DNA of 64,000 bases from Polaribacter marinaquae (GTDB lineage Bacteria; Bacteroidota; Bacteroidia; Flavobacteriales; Flavobacteriaceae): positions 2,496,001-2,560,000 of the forward strand of contig NZ_CP150496.1 in assembly GCF_038019025.1 (NCBI RefSeq), given 5' to 3'. Made by a program: the position numbers and the translations under genes. The notes beneath the pieces are model-generated. The model ran no database searches. It worked only from the letters and a program-made list of their open reading frames with translations, and was not told where the DNA came from. This document shows, piece after piece, positions 18,046 to 27,396 of the stretch (position 1 is its first letter; each line of letters starts with the position of its first letter).

Positions 18046-21000
18046 TTAAAAATCGAAACCTAAACTAAAAGTTATTCTAGAGCCTTCGTTACCATCAAAA
18101 ACCCCAATACTTGTGGTTAACATATCTGCAGCGTTTAAAAATAATCCACCTCCAAAAGAAGTATTCGGTTTAGAAGATGGGTTTGGTTGCACTGTTAAAG
18201 AAGTTGGGGTTCCCCATACTTTACCATAATCAAACCCAGAATAAATACCAATATTAATAGGTAAAATAGCAGTTCTTAAATTACTTATATTATACCTAAG
18301 ATCTGTTGTGTGGTAAAAAGCATTTTTACCTGTAAATCGCTCGTTTCTATAGGCTCTCATACCTTCATTACCTCCAATAGAGGCTCCTTGATAAAATTGA
18401 AAATCGTTGCCAAAAATAAAATGTCCGTCTACTTTTGATGCCAATACAAGTTTACCATTCGGAATTAATTTATGCGTAATTCCTAAAGAAGTGGTAGCGT
18501 AAGAAAAATTACTTTTATTACTTAAATTACCTGTAAAGCCTATAAGAGCATTAAATTCTACACCTAAAGTAGGAAATGCAGGATTGTCTGAGTGTTGGTA
18601 ATAGTAACCAGCTTCTGTGTTTATAAAGTTTTGAGCTTTAAACAAATCGTTACCAGCCGCATATTGTGTTTCTAAAAATCTACCTGAAGTTCTTTCAATG
18701 TCAAAACTTTGAAAACTTGCAGAAGCTGTAAATTTTGCACCCAAATCACCTCTCCATTTTAAAAATGCACCTGCTTGTAGTTTTCTAATTTTTACTCGAT
18801 TATAATCTCTATTTACAGTTCCGTTTGGTTCTAAGTTTATAGAATTGTTACCAAATCCAAAAAAGTTAGTAGCATAATTAGGACTGTTAAATTCTGCATT
18901 AAACCCTAAGTTAAAACGGTCTAAAATATTGGCAAACTCGCCGTTATATTTTATTTCTAAACCTTGTGTTGCAAATACATAATAACCTTCTATAACATGT
19001 TTTCTTGTAAACGGATTTCTTTCGAAACCATTTACCAAACGTGTATTTTTAATACCTAGTTTAACTCCGTCATCTGGATTGTAACCAATTGCAGGAGAAA
19101 CTAAATTACTTTTACTTCTTAATTTTTTATAATCGTATGTGTTGGTCTTATAATCGTCTGTAATTTTTTTATTGATATTCTTAGTTATAAAGGTGTTTTT
19201 CTTAGTTTTATAATCATAAACCTTAATAAACTTTTTTGTTTTTATGTCGTAAATATCGTTGTTTAATCCTCCGATTAATTTAATTTTTATTGGATCAATG
19301 CCAGAAGGACCACTAACAACAAACCTGTCATCATCATCTAAACCATATACCCAAATATCTTTGGTAACATCTTTTTTATATCTCCTTTTATGAAAAATAT
19401 CAGCTTTTTTACCGTCTTTTATTCTATAACCTATAATTTCAGTATCTCCGTTTACAAATCTGTTTATTTCAAACCAATCATCTTTATGAGTACCTGTTAC
19501 TACTTGAAATTTGTTTAAGTGACTAAAATACTTATCCGATATTTTTTGTAGATTTTTTCTTCGTCCTTTTAGTTTTCTCTTGATGTTGTCTATTGCATTT
19601 CCTCTAACTTCTTTCGGGAATTTAGAAAACGCACTTTCTATAACTTCATCTGTAATTTGATTTTGAATTATTTGTACTTCTCTATCCCAATCTGCTTTGT
19701 TAGATTCTCTAATTAACCTCATATCTAAAGGATATGCAGATAAACTAAAATGGGCCGGATTTTTGATATCTTCTTCGTAAGATCGCATCCCTTTTAAAGC
19801 AGGAATAATACTTGTAATTGTGTTCATTAAAAATCCATCACTAAAAACAGAAAAAGCTTGATCGCGATCTCTTGGTACAGGTCGGTAAATTACTTTATTA
19901 TCTTTTTCAAAAGTTGCCCATCGCCATTGATCTTGATGTCTGTCCCAATCTCCAATTAACATATCAAACAAACGTGCTCTTATATAAGAACCTTCATCTA
20001 AAACATATTTTTCGTCTTTCGCTAGATTTTTTCTTAAATCGTCTGTACTTATTATTTCATCAGAAAAACCAAAGTATTCTTTATCTCCATGACCGTCTGC
20101 AGTTCTTGCCTCAATCATGTACAATTCATCACCAAAGCTAGCATTAAACTCTTTTAAAGTCTCTTGCTTTGGTACGTAAAATAAAATTGGTTTGGTATGA
20201 TATACGTTAATTGCTTCTGCCAATTTATCAATAGTAAAAGGCGCATACGGATGCGATCCTGTAAAAACATCTAATAACAAGTCTTCTGTAAAAGTGTTGC
20301 TAAATTGCCCTTCTACATATTGATTTTTAAAAGCAACAGCTTGCAGATATTGCACAGCATTTTTTCTTAATGCTCTCATTACATATTCCTTACCGTCTTT
20401 ATCTTCTAATCGTAAAGATTTAGATTGATGTCCGCCACCTTTTCTAACGGGTTTTAATCCGCCGTATAAAGTGTCTAAACTTACAGTTGGGGCCATTATT
20501 TTCTGACCAAAGTATTTACGGTATCTTTTTCCCCATAAGAAATTATAGAATTTCCCTTTATTTGTTTCTTTATCGGTGTAAATTCCCGCTTTTTTTTCTG
20601 AAACATCCATGTTAGGGAAGTCTGTAAATTCTACAATGCTATCTTTTTTAAATACATTCGCTTCAAAAACAATTTTGCGTTCTTTTGCCGTGTAAAAATG
20701 AACTGTAGATGCGCCGTCTTCATAAATATCTAATCTAGCAAAACCTTGAGTTCCGTAAGAAAAAACACCACCATTTACGTTTTTAGTTGCTGTTAATTTA
20801 GAACCAGAACCGCTTACAATTTGCGGTATGTTGTCTTGCACAATATATTGTATACTATGTTCATGACCAGAAATAAACATTACTTTTTCATTCTGTTGCG
20901 CTAAACTAATAATACGTTTTCTTAATAAATTGTATTTTTCATTTTGTTGATCTGTATTTGTAACTCCAGATGTTTTTCTTAGAATATTTAAAGCAGAACC

Positions 21001-21744
21001 AAAAATAGGCAAAGGCTTCATGTGACTTTTAAAAGAGTAATAACCACCATGCGGACCGTTTGTAAACATTGGGTGGTGTAAAGCAACAATTGTAGTTTTA
21101 CCTTGCGATTTTTTCAACAAACCTTCAAATTCTTCGAAGAATTTTTCTCTGGTTTTAATTTCGCAATTATCGTTAATTCCTGGGTGATTGTCCCAGTTTG
21201 TAACAAACCAATGCGTATCTACAACAATAACATTTATGTCATCATTTATTTCAACTTTTTCTAACGGACAACCTTTTTCTGGTAAAAAAGAGTTTTTTCC
21301 AAGTGCTTTTTCTACTAATTTTTCTTGTCTTTTTAAACCATCTAAACCGCTATACCAATCGTGATTACCCGGAATAAAAAATGTTCTACCAGGAAATTTT
21401 TTACCAATATCTGTTTGAACTTTTAATCTGTGTTCTGCTAACTTATAGTTTTTAGAATTCTCTTTCGGAATTCCTCTTTGATAAACATTATCACCTAAAA
21501 ATATTAATGTAGAATTTTTCTTAGCATTTTTAATTTCTTCCTCTAAATAAGAGAGTGCAGAATCTTTTTTATTTAAAGCAGAATTACCAGCATCTCCTAT
21601 TAAATAAAAAGAATGTAAAACTTTAGACGAGTCTTTTTTAGAAATATAACTATGGTTTTCTGCAACTTGCATTTTAATGGTTGCGCAAGCAGAAATTAAT
21701 AGTGATAAGACAAGTAAAGTAAGTATTTGTTTGATGAAGTTCAT
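18046..21744 (-). CDS. Metallophosphoesterase / kinase-like / outer-membrane beta-barrel fusion
   Basis: 1232 aa lipoprotein (lipobox LLISACA). Residues about 45-330 are a calcineurin-like phosphoesterase: YLIGDAGN, FLGDNVYQRG, PGNHDWYSG, LHHPMFTNGPHG and ISGHEHSIQ cover all metal motifs. The middle (about 400-850) is not phosphoesterase; MLIGDWDRHQDQWRW and VPRDRDQAFSVF resemble the catalytic and metal loops of HipA/Fam20-like kinase folds. The last ~330 residues look like an Omp85/BamA-type barrel (SIGGNEGMRAYRNERFTG, ending in LGFDF with terminal Phe). Homologues of this length are common in flavobacteria and usually annotated only as metallophosphoesterase. It sits between the mocA-like gene and DUF423. 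Confidence 0.85.
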   Translation of the reverse strand: MNFIKQILTLLVLSLLISACATIKMQVAENHSYISKKDSSKVLHSFYLIGDAGNSALNKKDSALSYLEEEIKNAKKNSTLIFLGDNVYQRGIPKENSKNYKLAEHRLKVQTDIGKKFPGRTFFIPGNHDWYSGLDGLKRQEKLVEKALGKNSFLPEKGCPLEKVEINDDINVIVVDTHWFVTNWDNHPGINDNCEIKTREKFFEEFEGLLKKSQGKTTIVALHHPMFTNGPHGGYYSFKSHMKPLPIFGSALNILRKTSGVTNTDQQNEKYNLLRKRIISLAQQNEKVMFISGHEHSIQYIVQDNIPQIVSGSGSKLTATKNVNGGVFSYGTQGFARLDIYEDGASTVHFYTAKERKIVFEANVFKKDSIVEFTDFPNMDVSEKKAGIYTDKETNKGKFYNFLWGKRYRKYFGQKIMAPTVSLDTLYGGLKPVRKGGGHQSKSLRLEDKDGKEYVMRALRKNAVQYLQAVAFKNQYVEGQFSNTFTEDLLLDVFTGSHPYAPFTIDKLAEAINVYHTKPILFYVPKQETLKEFNASFGDELYMIEARTADGHGDKEYFGFSDEIISTDDLRKNLAKDEKYVLDEGSYIRARLFDMLIGDWDRHQDQWRWATFEKDNKVIYRPVPRDRDQAFSVFSDGFLMNTITSIIPALKGMRSYEEDIKNPAHFSLSAYPLDMRLIRESNKADWDREVQIIQNQITDEVIESAFSKFPKEVRGNAIDNIKRKLKGRRKNLQKISDKYFSHLNKFQVVTGTHKDDWFEINRFVNGDTEIIGYRIKDGKKADIFHKRRYKKDVTKDIWVYGLDDDDRFVVSGPSGIDPIKIKLIGGLNNDIYDIKTKKFIKVYDYKTKKNTFITKNINKKITDDYKTNTYDYKKLRSKSNLVSPAIGYNPDDGVKLGIKNTRLVNGFERNPFTRKHVIEGYYVFATQGLEIKYNGEFANILDRFNLGFNAEFNSPNYATNFFGFGNNSINLEPNGTVNRDYNRVKIRKLQAGAFLKWRGDLGAKFTASASFQSFDIERTSGRFLETQYAAGNDLFKAQNFINTEAGYYYQHSDNPAFPTLGVEFNALIGFTGNLSNKSNFSYATTSLGITHKLIPNGKLVLASKVDGHFIFGNDFQFYQGASIGGNEGMRAYRNERFTGKNAFYHTTDLRYNISNLRTAILPINIGIYSGFDYGKVWGTPTSLTVQPNPSSKPNTSFGGGLFLNAADMLTTSIGVFDGNEGSRITFSLGFDF

Positions 21745-21757
21745 CTTACAAAAATAG

Positions 21758-22351
21758 CTATTTTAAAATTGAATTTTTAAAGTCTTGATAGTCTTTTTCT
21801 GTATCTATATCTAAGAAGTTAGTTTTTTTAGGCATCGAAATTACTTCGCTATTGTTGTTTAAAATTTCTTTAGCGCCAATATCTCCATAAATATTTTTTA
21901 AATCTTTAAAATAATTTTTAGGAAATAAAGCAGGAACACCTAATTTGTTTCCATAATTTGAAGCAATAATTTTAGTGTTACTTTTACTAAATAACGCAAT
22001 CATGTTATTTAAATATTCTTTTTCTACAGCAGGTTGATCTCCTAAAAGCACTAAGATTCCGTCGTAATTTTGATATTGTTTTTCTATTTCTGATATTCCA
22101 AAAGAAATACTTTTGCTTAGTCCTTTTTCAAAATCTTCATTATAAAAAAAATGTACATCAGGACTAGAAATTTCTTTTAAAATAATTTCTGCATTTGCAC
22201 CTAAAACACAGTAAACTGCATTTGCTTCTATAGATTTTGCTTTGGATAAAACAGTTTCAATTAGAAAATTGGTACCAATAGTAACCAATTGTTTCGGAGT
22301 TTTCATTCTTGATGATTTTCCTGCTGCTAAAACTAAAACTGCAATTTTCAT
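21758..22351 (-). CDS. MobA/MocA-like nucleotidyltransferase
   Basis: 197 aa. MobA-like NTP transferase fold: VLVLAAGKSSRMKTPKQL is the nucleotide-binding loop, then GILVLLGDQPAVEKEYL with the metal Asp, and NKLGVPALFPKNYF. MocA-type enzymes add CMP, and MobA GMP, to molybdopterin; next to XdhC the MocA role (molybdopterin-cytosine dinucleotide) is more likely. It is 5 bp after xdhC and 13 bp before the phosphoesterase fusion. Confidence 0.88.
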   Translation of the reverse strand: MKIAVLVLAAGKSSRMKTPKQLVTIGTNFLIETVLSKAKSIEANAVYCVLGANAEIILKEISSPDVHFFYNEDFEKGLSKSISFGISEIEKQYQNYDGILVLLGDQPAVEKEYLNNMIALFSKSNTKIIASNYGNKLGVPALFPKNYFKDLKNIYGDIGAKEILNNNSEVISMPKKTNFLDIDTEKDYQDFKNSILK

Positions 22352-22356
22352 TATTT

Positions 22357-23376
22357 TTAATTATTAATGTTTTTTGATAATTTTTTTAATGAGAACGGTT
22401 CTTTTTTTCTAACGACAGCTAAAATTTCTGCAATTATAGAAATTGCAATTTCCTCTGGCGTAGTTGCTCCAATATGTAAACCTGCAGGTGTAAAAATAGT
22501 GTCTAAAAACTCTTCTTCTAAATCGGGTACATACTCAAAAAGTTGGTTAAAAAGTTTTTCTCTTCTTTTGGGTGCACCAATTATGCCAATATATTGAGGT
22601 TTATATTTACTTAGTTTTACTAAATATTTTAAATCTTGCACAAAACTATGATTCATTAATACAATGGCTGTATTTTCTTCAATAGAACTAAAAGTTATGG
22701 TTTCTGGTGTTGTGCCTTTTACGCTAAAAGCCCCTGGAAAATCTAGTTGAGATTTCGAATCTTTTATAGATGTGTAAACTTCTATTTGCCAACCTAAATT
22801 AGCGGCAATTTCACAGAGTTTTACAGCATCATGTTCGCCACCAATTATTATTAATTTGAATAAAGGTTTTAATTCTTGAGAAAAAACTTTCTTATCTTTT
22901 GTTTGCTTAATATCAAAAGAATTAGAAAAAGCAACTTGTTGTTGATTGTTGTATGTAATTACAGAACCGTAATTTCCTTTAGCTTCATCTTCTGTTATAA
23001 AATAAGAATCGATTTTAATAGATTCTCTGTTTTCAATTGCGTTTAAAAATAAAGTTCTAAAGTGTTTGGTTATGTCTAAAGGTTCTATCAAAATGTATAA
23101 AACACCTTCGCAACCTAATCTATATCTGCCATCATAAGTAATTATTTTTGCAATATTATCATTAAAAACACTTTGTGCTCTTCTAATAATTTCTTTTTCT
23201 ACACAACCACCACTTACAGCACCAACAGAAGTATTATTGCTAGAAATTAACATACGAACTCCGGGTTTTCTGTAAGAAGAACCATTTAAATCTACTACAG
23301 TTACCAATACATTTTTAATGTTATTTTCTTGGTTTATAATTGCTTGTTTAAATATGTTTTTAAGTTCGTGTAGCAT
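22357..23376 (-). CDS. XdhC/CoxI family protein
   Basis: 339 aa. The XdhC_CoxI domain at the N-terminus has VTVVDLNGSSYRKPGVRMLI and VGAVSGGCVEKEIIRRA; the Rossmann domain at the C-terminus has LIIIGGEHDAVKLCEIAANLGW and the end motif AGLHIGATTPEEIAISIIAEIL. XdhC proteins bind molybdenum cofactor, sulfurate it and insert it into xanthine dehydrogenase-type hydroxylases. No such hydroxylase is in the window. It precedes the mocA-like gene. Confidence 0.94.
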   Translation of the reverse strand: MLHELKNIFKQAIINQENNIKNVLVTVVDLNGSSYRKPGVRMLISSNNTSVGAVSGGCVEKEIIRRAQSVFNDNIAKIITYDGRYRLGCEGVLYILIEPLDITKHFRTLFLNAIENRESIKIDSYFITEDEAKGNYGSVITYNNQQQVAFSNSFDIKQTKDKKVFSQELKPLFKLIIIGGEHDAVKLCEIAANLGWQIEVYTSIKDSKSQLDFPGAFSVKGTTPETITFSSIEENTAIVLMNHSFVQDLKYLVKLSKYKPQYIGIIGAPKRREKLFNQLFEYVPDLEEEFLDTIFTPAGLHIGATTPEEIAISIIAEILAVVRKKEPFSLKKLSKNINN

Positions 23377-23454
23377 TTAAATACTTTAATATTTTAGTTT
23401 AAATATAAAGGTTTTTTACAAAATGTATCTTAAAAAAGTAAAGGGTTGTTTCTT

Positions 23455-25014
23455 TTAAGAACTGCAAGACAACATAGAACAACCAATTTTGTTATTTGCC
23501 CAATCTGGTCTTTTTGCAAACCATTTATTGTACTTTGGTTGATCTGTATATGGTTGTTTAAGTACTGTAAATAATTCGTCTATTAAATTATAATCTTCAT
23601 TATCTGCGGCATCAATTGCTAATTGCGCCATGTAATTTCGTAAAACATATTTAGGATTTACCAAATCCATATTTTCTTTTCTTTCTTCGGATGAAACTCG
23701 CTCTATTTTAAGTCTATCTGCGTATTTATTAAACCAAATATTCCAGCGTTTTTTTACATCCATAGAAATACTTTCTAAATCATAAAAAGCATCTTTAATC
23801 AAATCGATACCTGAAATTTTATCAGAAAAATCACTTAGATTTCTAAAAAAAATGGTCATATCAGTTTCTACTAATTGTAAATTATCCTCTAAGCTCTGAA
23901 TCAGTTTTAAATCGTCTTCATCTGAAGTAAATAAACCTAATTTAGATTTCATCATCTGTAAAGATTTTACTTCAAAATCAGTTTTATATTGTTCTAAAAT
24001 AGCATTTAAAGGTGCTACTTCTTCAATTATAGGATATAAAGCATTTGCAAGTTGATACAAATTCCATAAACCAATATTTGGTTGATTGCCAAAACGGTAA
24101 CGTCTATTTTCTCTATCTGTAGTATTTGGCGTCCAGCTAAAATCGAAACCTTCTAACCAACCATAAGGCCCATAATCTATTGTTAAACCAAGAATAGACA
24201 TGTTATCTGTATTCATAACGCCATGCACAAAACCAACTCTTTGCCAGTTTATAATCATATCTAGAGTTCTTTTTGAAACTTCTTCGAACAGCTTAATATA
24301 GTTTTCTTTAGATGGTTTTCCCAAATAAGAAAAATGGTTATTTATGGTGTAATCTACTAATTTTTTTAAATTTTTTAAATCGTTTCTTGCAGCAAAAATT
24401 TCAAAACTACCAAACCTTAAAAAAGAAGGTGAAACTCTAGCAACGATAGCACCTTTTTCATAAGCCGCATTACCATTGTACATAATGTCTCTTAAAACGC
24501 TATCGCCAGTAACACTTAAAGAGAGTGCTCTTGTGGTCGCAATACCTAAATGATGCATTGCTTCGCTGCATAAATACTCTCTAATAGAAGATCTAAGTAC
24601 AGCCAAACCATCTGCAGTTCTAGAATATGGTGTTTCTCCGGCGCCTTTTAATTGAACTTTCCAGTTTTTATTCTGATGTTCAATTTCAAATAAATTGATT
24701 GCTCTACCGTCTCCTAATTGTCCTGCCCAATTACCAAATTGATGACCAGCATAACACATTGCAAAAGGTTTTGTATTCGGATAAATTTGATTACCCGTAA
24801 CAATATCTCTAAAAAAATCTGTATTTAAATCTTTTTCTAAAATACCTAGTTCTGATGCCATTTCTTTTGAAGTATGCACAACTTTTGGATTGGAAGTTTG
24901 TTTAGGATTTACATAAGAATAAGCTGCATTTTCTACTTGTCTTCTTGTGTTTTCTAAAATTTTATCCGCTGGTAGATTGTCAGTAAATTCACTTTTAATA
25001 GTAAGATTTTTCAT
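23455..25014 (-). CDS. selO: Protein adenylyltransferase SelO (YdiU family)
   Basis: 519 aa. SelO uses a pseudokinase fold with flipped ATP to AMPylate proteins on Ser/Thr/Tyr. Key segments are CYAGHQFGNWAGQLGDGRAI, VQLKGAGETPYSRTADG, VLRSSIREYLCSEAMHHLG and VHGVMNTDNMSILGLTIDYGPYGW (DNM and DYG metal/catalytic parts). The chain ends in CSS, where eukaryotic SelO has selenocysteine; here it is an ordinary cysteine codon. It is third in an operon with msrB and msrA, which fits the known redox link of SelO. Confidence 0.97.
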   Translation of the reverse strand: MKNLTIKSEFTDNLPADKILENTRRQVENAAYSYVNPKQTSNPKVVHTSKEMASELGILEKDLNTDFFRDIVTGNQIYPNTKPFAMCYAGHQFGNWAGQLGDGRAINLFEIEHQNKNWKVQLKGAGETPYSRTADGLAVLRSSIREYLCSEAMHHLGIATTRALSLSVTGDSVLRDIMYNGNAAYEKGAIVARVSPSFLRFGSFEIFAARNDLKNLKKLVDYTINNHFSYLGKPSKENYIKLFEEVSKRTLDMIINWQRVGFVHGVMNTDNMSILGLTIDYGPYGWLEGFDFSWTPNTTDRENRRYRFGNQPNIGLWNLYQLANALYPIIEEVAPLNAILEQYKTDFEVKSLQMMKSKLGLFTSDEDDLKLIQSLEDNLQLVETDMTIFFRNLSDFSDKISGIDLIKDAFYDLESISMDVKKRWNIWFNKYADRLKIERVSSEERKENMDLVNPKYVLRNYMAQLAIDAADNEDYNLIDELFTVLKQPYTDQPKYNKWFAKRPDWANNKIGCSMLSCSS

Positions 25015-25033
25015 CTAGAAATCATTGTATTTT

Positions 25034-25570
25034 TTATGCTAATTTGTCTGCGTGTAACTGTCTTAATTTGGCAAGCTTTGGTTCTATTACAAAACTACAA
25101 TAACCTTGTGTTGTATTGTTTCTATAATAATTTTGATGTTCTTCTGTAGCTTTGTAAAAAATTGGTAAAGCACTTAACTCTGTAACTATCTTATCATCAT
25201 AATAAGACTGAATTTGTTTAAGAACTTCAGAAGCTAAGGCTTTTTGATTATCATCATGATAGAAAATAACCGATCTATATTGCGTACCTCTATCGGCACC
25301 TTGCCTATTTAATGTTGTAGGATCGTGTGTTGTCATAAAAATGACCAAAATATCTTGGTAAGTAATAATATCTGGATTGTAAGTAATTTGAATTACTTCT
25401 GCATGACCAGTTAATCCAGAACAAATTTCTCTATAAGTTGGTTCTCCTGGTACATTTCCGCCAGCATAACCAGAAACTACTTTTTCGACACCTTTTACTT
25501 CTTGAAACACAGCTTCTGTGCACCAAAAACAACCGCCACCAACCGTTGCAACTTGTAAGTTTGTACTCAT
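25034..25570 (-). CDS. msrA: Peptide methionine (S)-S-oxide reductase MsrA
   Basis: 178 aa. GGGCFWCTEAVFQ contains the catalytic Cys and the GCFWC motif; GHAEVIQITYNPDIITY and EEHQNYY are conserved. It repairs Met-S-sulfoxide. There is no signal peptide, so it is cytoplasmic. The start is 3 bp after the msrB stop and the stop is 19 bp before selO, so translation is probably coupled. Confidence 0.98.
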   Translation of the reverse strand: MSTNLQVATVGGGCFWCTEAVFQEVKGVEKVVSGYAGGNVPGEPTYREICSGLTGHAEVIQITYNPDIITYQDILVIFMTTHDPTTLNRQGADRGTQYRSVIFYHDDNQKALASEVLKQIQSYYDDKIVTELSALPIFYKATEEHQNYYRNNTTQGYCSFVIEPKLAKLRQLHADKLA

Positions 25571-25573
25571 TTT

Positions 25574-26026
25574 TTAAGAATTTTCTTTTTCTAATTGCAT
25601 AGATTCAGAATTAATACAATAGCGTAAACCGCTTGGTTCTGGTCCGTCAGGAAAAATATGGCCTAAATGTGCATCGCAAGTATTGCATAAAACTTCTACT
25701 CTTACCATGCCAAAAGAAACATCTTTGTGATATTTTATAGCATTTGTTGTAATAGGTTGCGTAAAACTAGGCCACCCAGAACTCGACTCAAATTTTATTG
25801 TAGAATCAAATAATGGTGTATTGCAACAAACACAATTGTATTTTCCTTCTTCGTATGTAGAACATAATTCGCCTGTATGCGGTCTTTCAGTTCCTTTTAA
25901 TCTTGTAATTCTATATTGTTCAGAACTTAGTATTTCTTTCCACTCTGCCTCAGATTTTTCTACACGTTTCTCTGGGGTTGGATTTCCTTTTACTGTAAAA
26001 TTTATAATATCTTTCCAAGTAAGCAT
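25574..26026 (-). CDS. msrB: Peptide methionine (R)-S-oxide reductase MsrB
   Basis: 150 aa. Zinc ligands are in CVCCNTPLF and CNTCDAHLGHIF. The fold signature is SSSGWPSFTQPI and the catalytic Cys lies in LRYCINSESM. It repairs Met-R-sulfoxide and complements MsrA. It is the first gene of the msrB-msrA-selO operon. No signal peptide is present. Confidence 0.98.
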   Translation of the reverse strand: MLTWKDIINFTVKGNPTPEKRVEKSEAEWKEILSSEQYRITRLKGTERPHTGELCSTYEEGKYNCVCCNTPLFDSTIKFESSSGWPSFTQPITTNAIKYHKDVSFGMVRVEVLCNTCDAHLGHIFPDGPEPSGLRYCINSESMQLEKENS

Positions 26027-26193
26027 TTTAATCTATTTTTTTAATTATTAATTGTCTTTATATAGACGAAAAATGTAGCAATAGCTTACAAATTCACAAT
26101 TTTTGTATATGCTAAAATCAATACTTAAATTTACAACAAAAATCAATTAGAGAAAACCATTTTTAATTGTTTATTTTTGTTTAAAATTTTACC

Positions 26194-27396
26194 ATGAGCG
26201 CATTAATTATAGAAGTAGAAAAATTTGTTTTTAGTTTTTTAAGTAAAAATATACACTCTAATTTTGTGTATCATAATCTTGCGCACACACAAAGAGTTGT
26301 AGAAAGCGTAAAAGAAATTGCAGAAAGTTTAAAGTTAGATAACATTGCTCTAGAAAACTTAGTTATTGCAGCTTGGTTTCATGATATAGGTTATGTAGAG
26401 GGTTCTGATAATCATGAACAAAAAAGTATAAAAATTGCTGCAAAATTTTTAAAAGAAAATAACTTTGATGAGAAAAGAATACAAGTTGTTTCTGAAGTTA
26501 TTTTAGCAACAGAAATGAACTCTGTACCTAAAAATATTTTAGAAGAAATTATTAGAGATGCAGATTGTGCACATTTAGCATCTAAAGATTTTATAGATTA
26601 TACTTCTTTACTTCGAAGAGAATGGGAACTTTCTTTAGAGAAAAAATATACCAATGCTGAATGGATTAATCTTAATCTTGCGTTTTTAACACAAAAACAT
26701 AGATATTATACAGATTTTGCTTTACGTAATTGGAGTGAGGGGAAAGAAAAAAATATAGCTAAACTATTAAAGAATAAAAAGAAATTAAAAAAAGAAAGTA
26801 AAAAATTTAAGCAGAAAAAAGTTGCTTTAGATTTAAAGAAAAATAAAAGTGAAGTACCCGAAAGAGGAGTAGAAACTATGTTTCGAGTTGCACTAAGAAA
26901 TCATATTACCTTAAGTGATATTGCAGATACAAAGGCGAATATTTTACTTTCTGTAAATGCTATTATCGTTTCTTTGGCACTTTCTAGTTTATTGCCAAAA
27001 TTAGACAATCCTTCTAACTCGCACTTGTTAATACCTACAATTATTTTTATAGCTTTTACAGTTGTTTCTATAGTTTTATCAATTATAGCTACAAGACCAA
27101 ACGTAACAGAGGGTAAGTTTACAAAGCAAGATGTTGCTAATAAAAAGGTGAATTTATTGTTCTTCGGAAATTTTCACCAAATGAAATTGGACGATTTCGA
27201 GTGGGGGATTTCAGAAATGATGACCGACAGAGATTATTTATACGGCTCGCTTACAAAAGATTTATACTTTTTAGGATTGGTTTTAAATAGAAAATATAAA
27301 ATATTAAGATTAACCTACACTGTTTTTATGGTAGGTATTATTGTAAGTGTTTTAGCTTTTGCAATTTCGTTTAGATATCAAACAGTTGTTGCTTAA
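26194..27396 (+). CDS. HD-domain protein fused to a Pycsar-effector-type membrane domain
   Basis: 400 aa. Residues 1-185 are an HD phosphohydrolase domain: YHNLAHTQRVVESV (His), AAWFHDIGYVEGSDNHEQKS (HD pair) and IRDADCAHLA (Asp). A lysine-rich linker follows (about 190-222). Residues ~228-400 match the Pycsar effector membrane module (DUF5706/PycTM): FRVALRNHITLSDIADTKAN, LLSVNAIIVSLALS, then two or three more helices (LIPTIIFIAFTVVSIVLSI, LTYTVFMVGIIVSVLAFAI). In Pycsar defence, a PycTM effector responds to cCMP or cUMP made by an adjacent cyclase. No cyclase gene is nearby here. The stop overlaps the convergent GAF gene by 4 bp. Confidence 0.87.
   Translation: MSALIIEVEKFVFSFLSKNIHSNFVYHNLAHTQRVVESVKEIAESLKLDNIALENLVIAAWFHDIGYVEGSDNHEQKSIKIAAKFLKENNFDEKRIQVVSEVILATEMNSVPKNILEEIIRDADCAHLASKDFIDYTSLLRREWELSLEKKYTNAEWINLNLAFLTQKHRYYTDFALRNWSEGKEKNIAKLLKNKKKLKKESKKFKQKKVALDLKKNKSEVPERGVETMFRVALRNHITLSDIADTKANILLSVNAIIVSLALSSLLPKLDNPSNSHLLIPTIIFIAFTVVSIVLSIIATRPNVTEGKFTKQDVANKKVNLLFFGNFHQMKLDDFEWGISEMMTDRDYLYGSLTKDLYFLGLVLNRKYKILRLTYTVFMVGIIVSVLAFAISFRYQTVVA

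Noticed and set aside
23455..25014. Selenocysteine-containing SelO
   Set aside because: The terminal motif is CSS with a normal Cys codon; there is no in-frame TGA or downstream SECIS-like hairpin.
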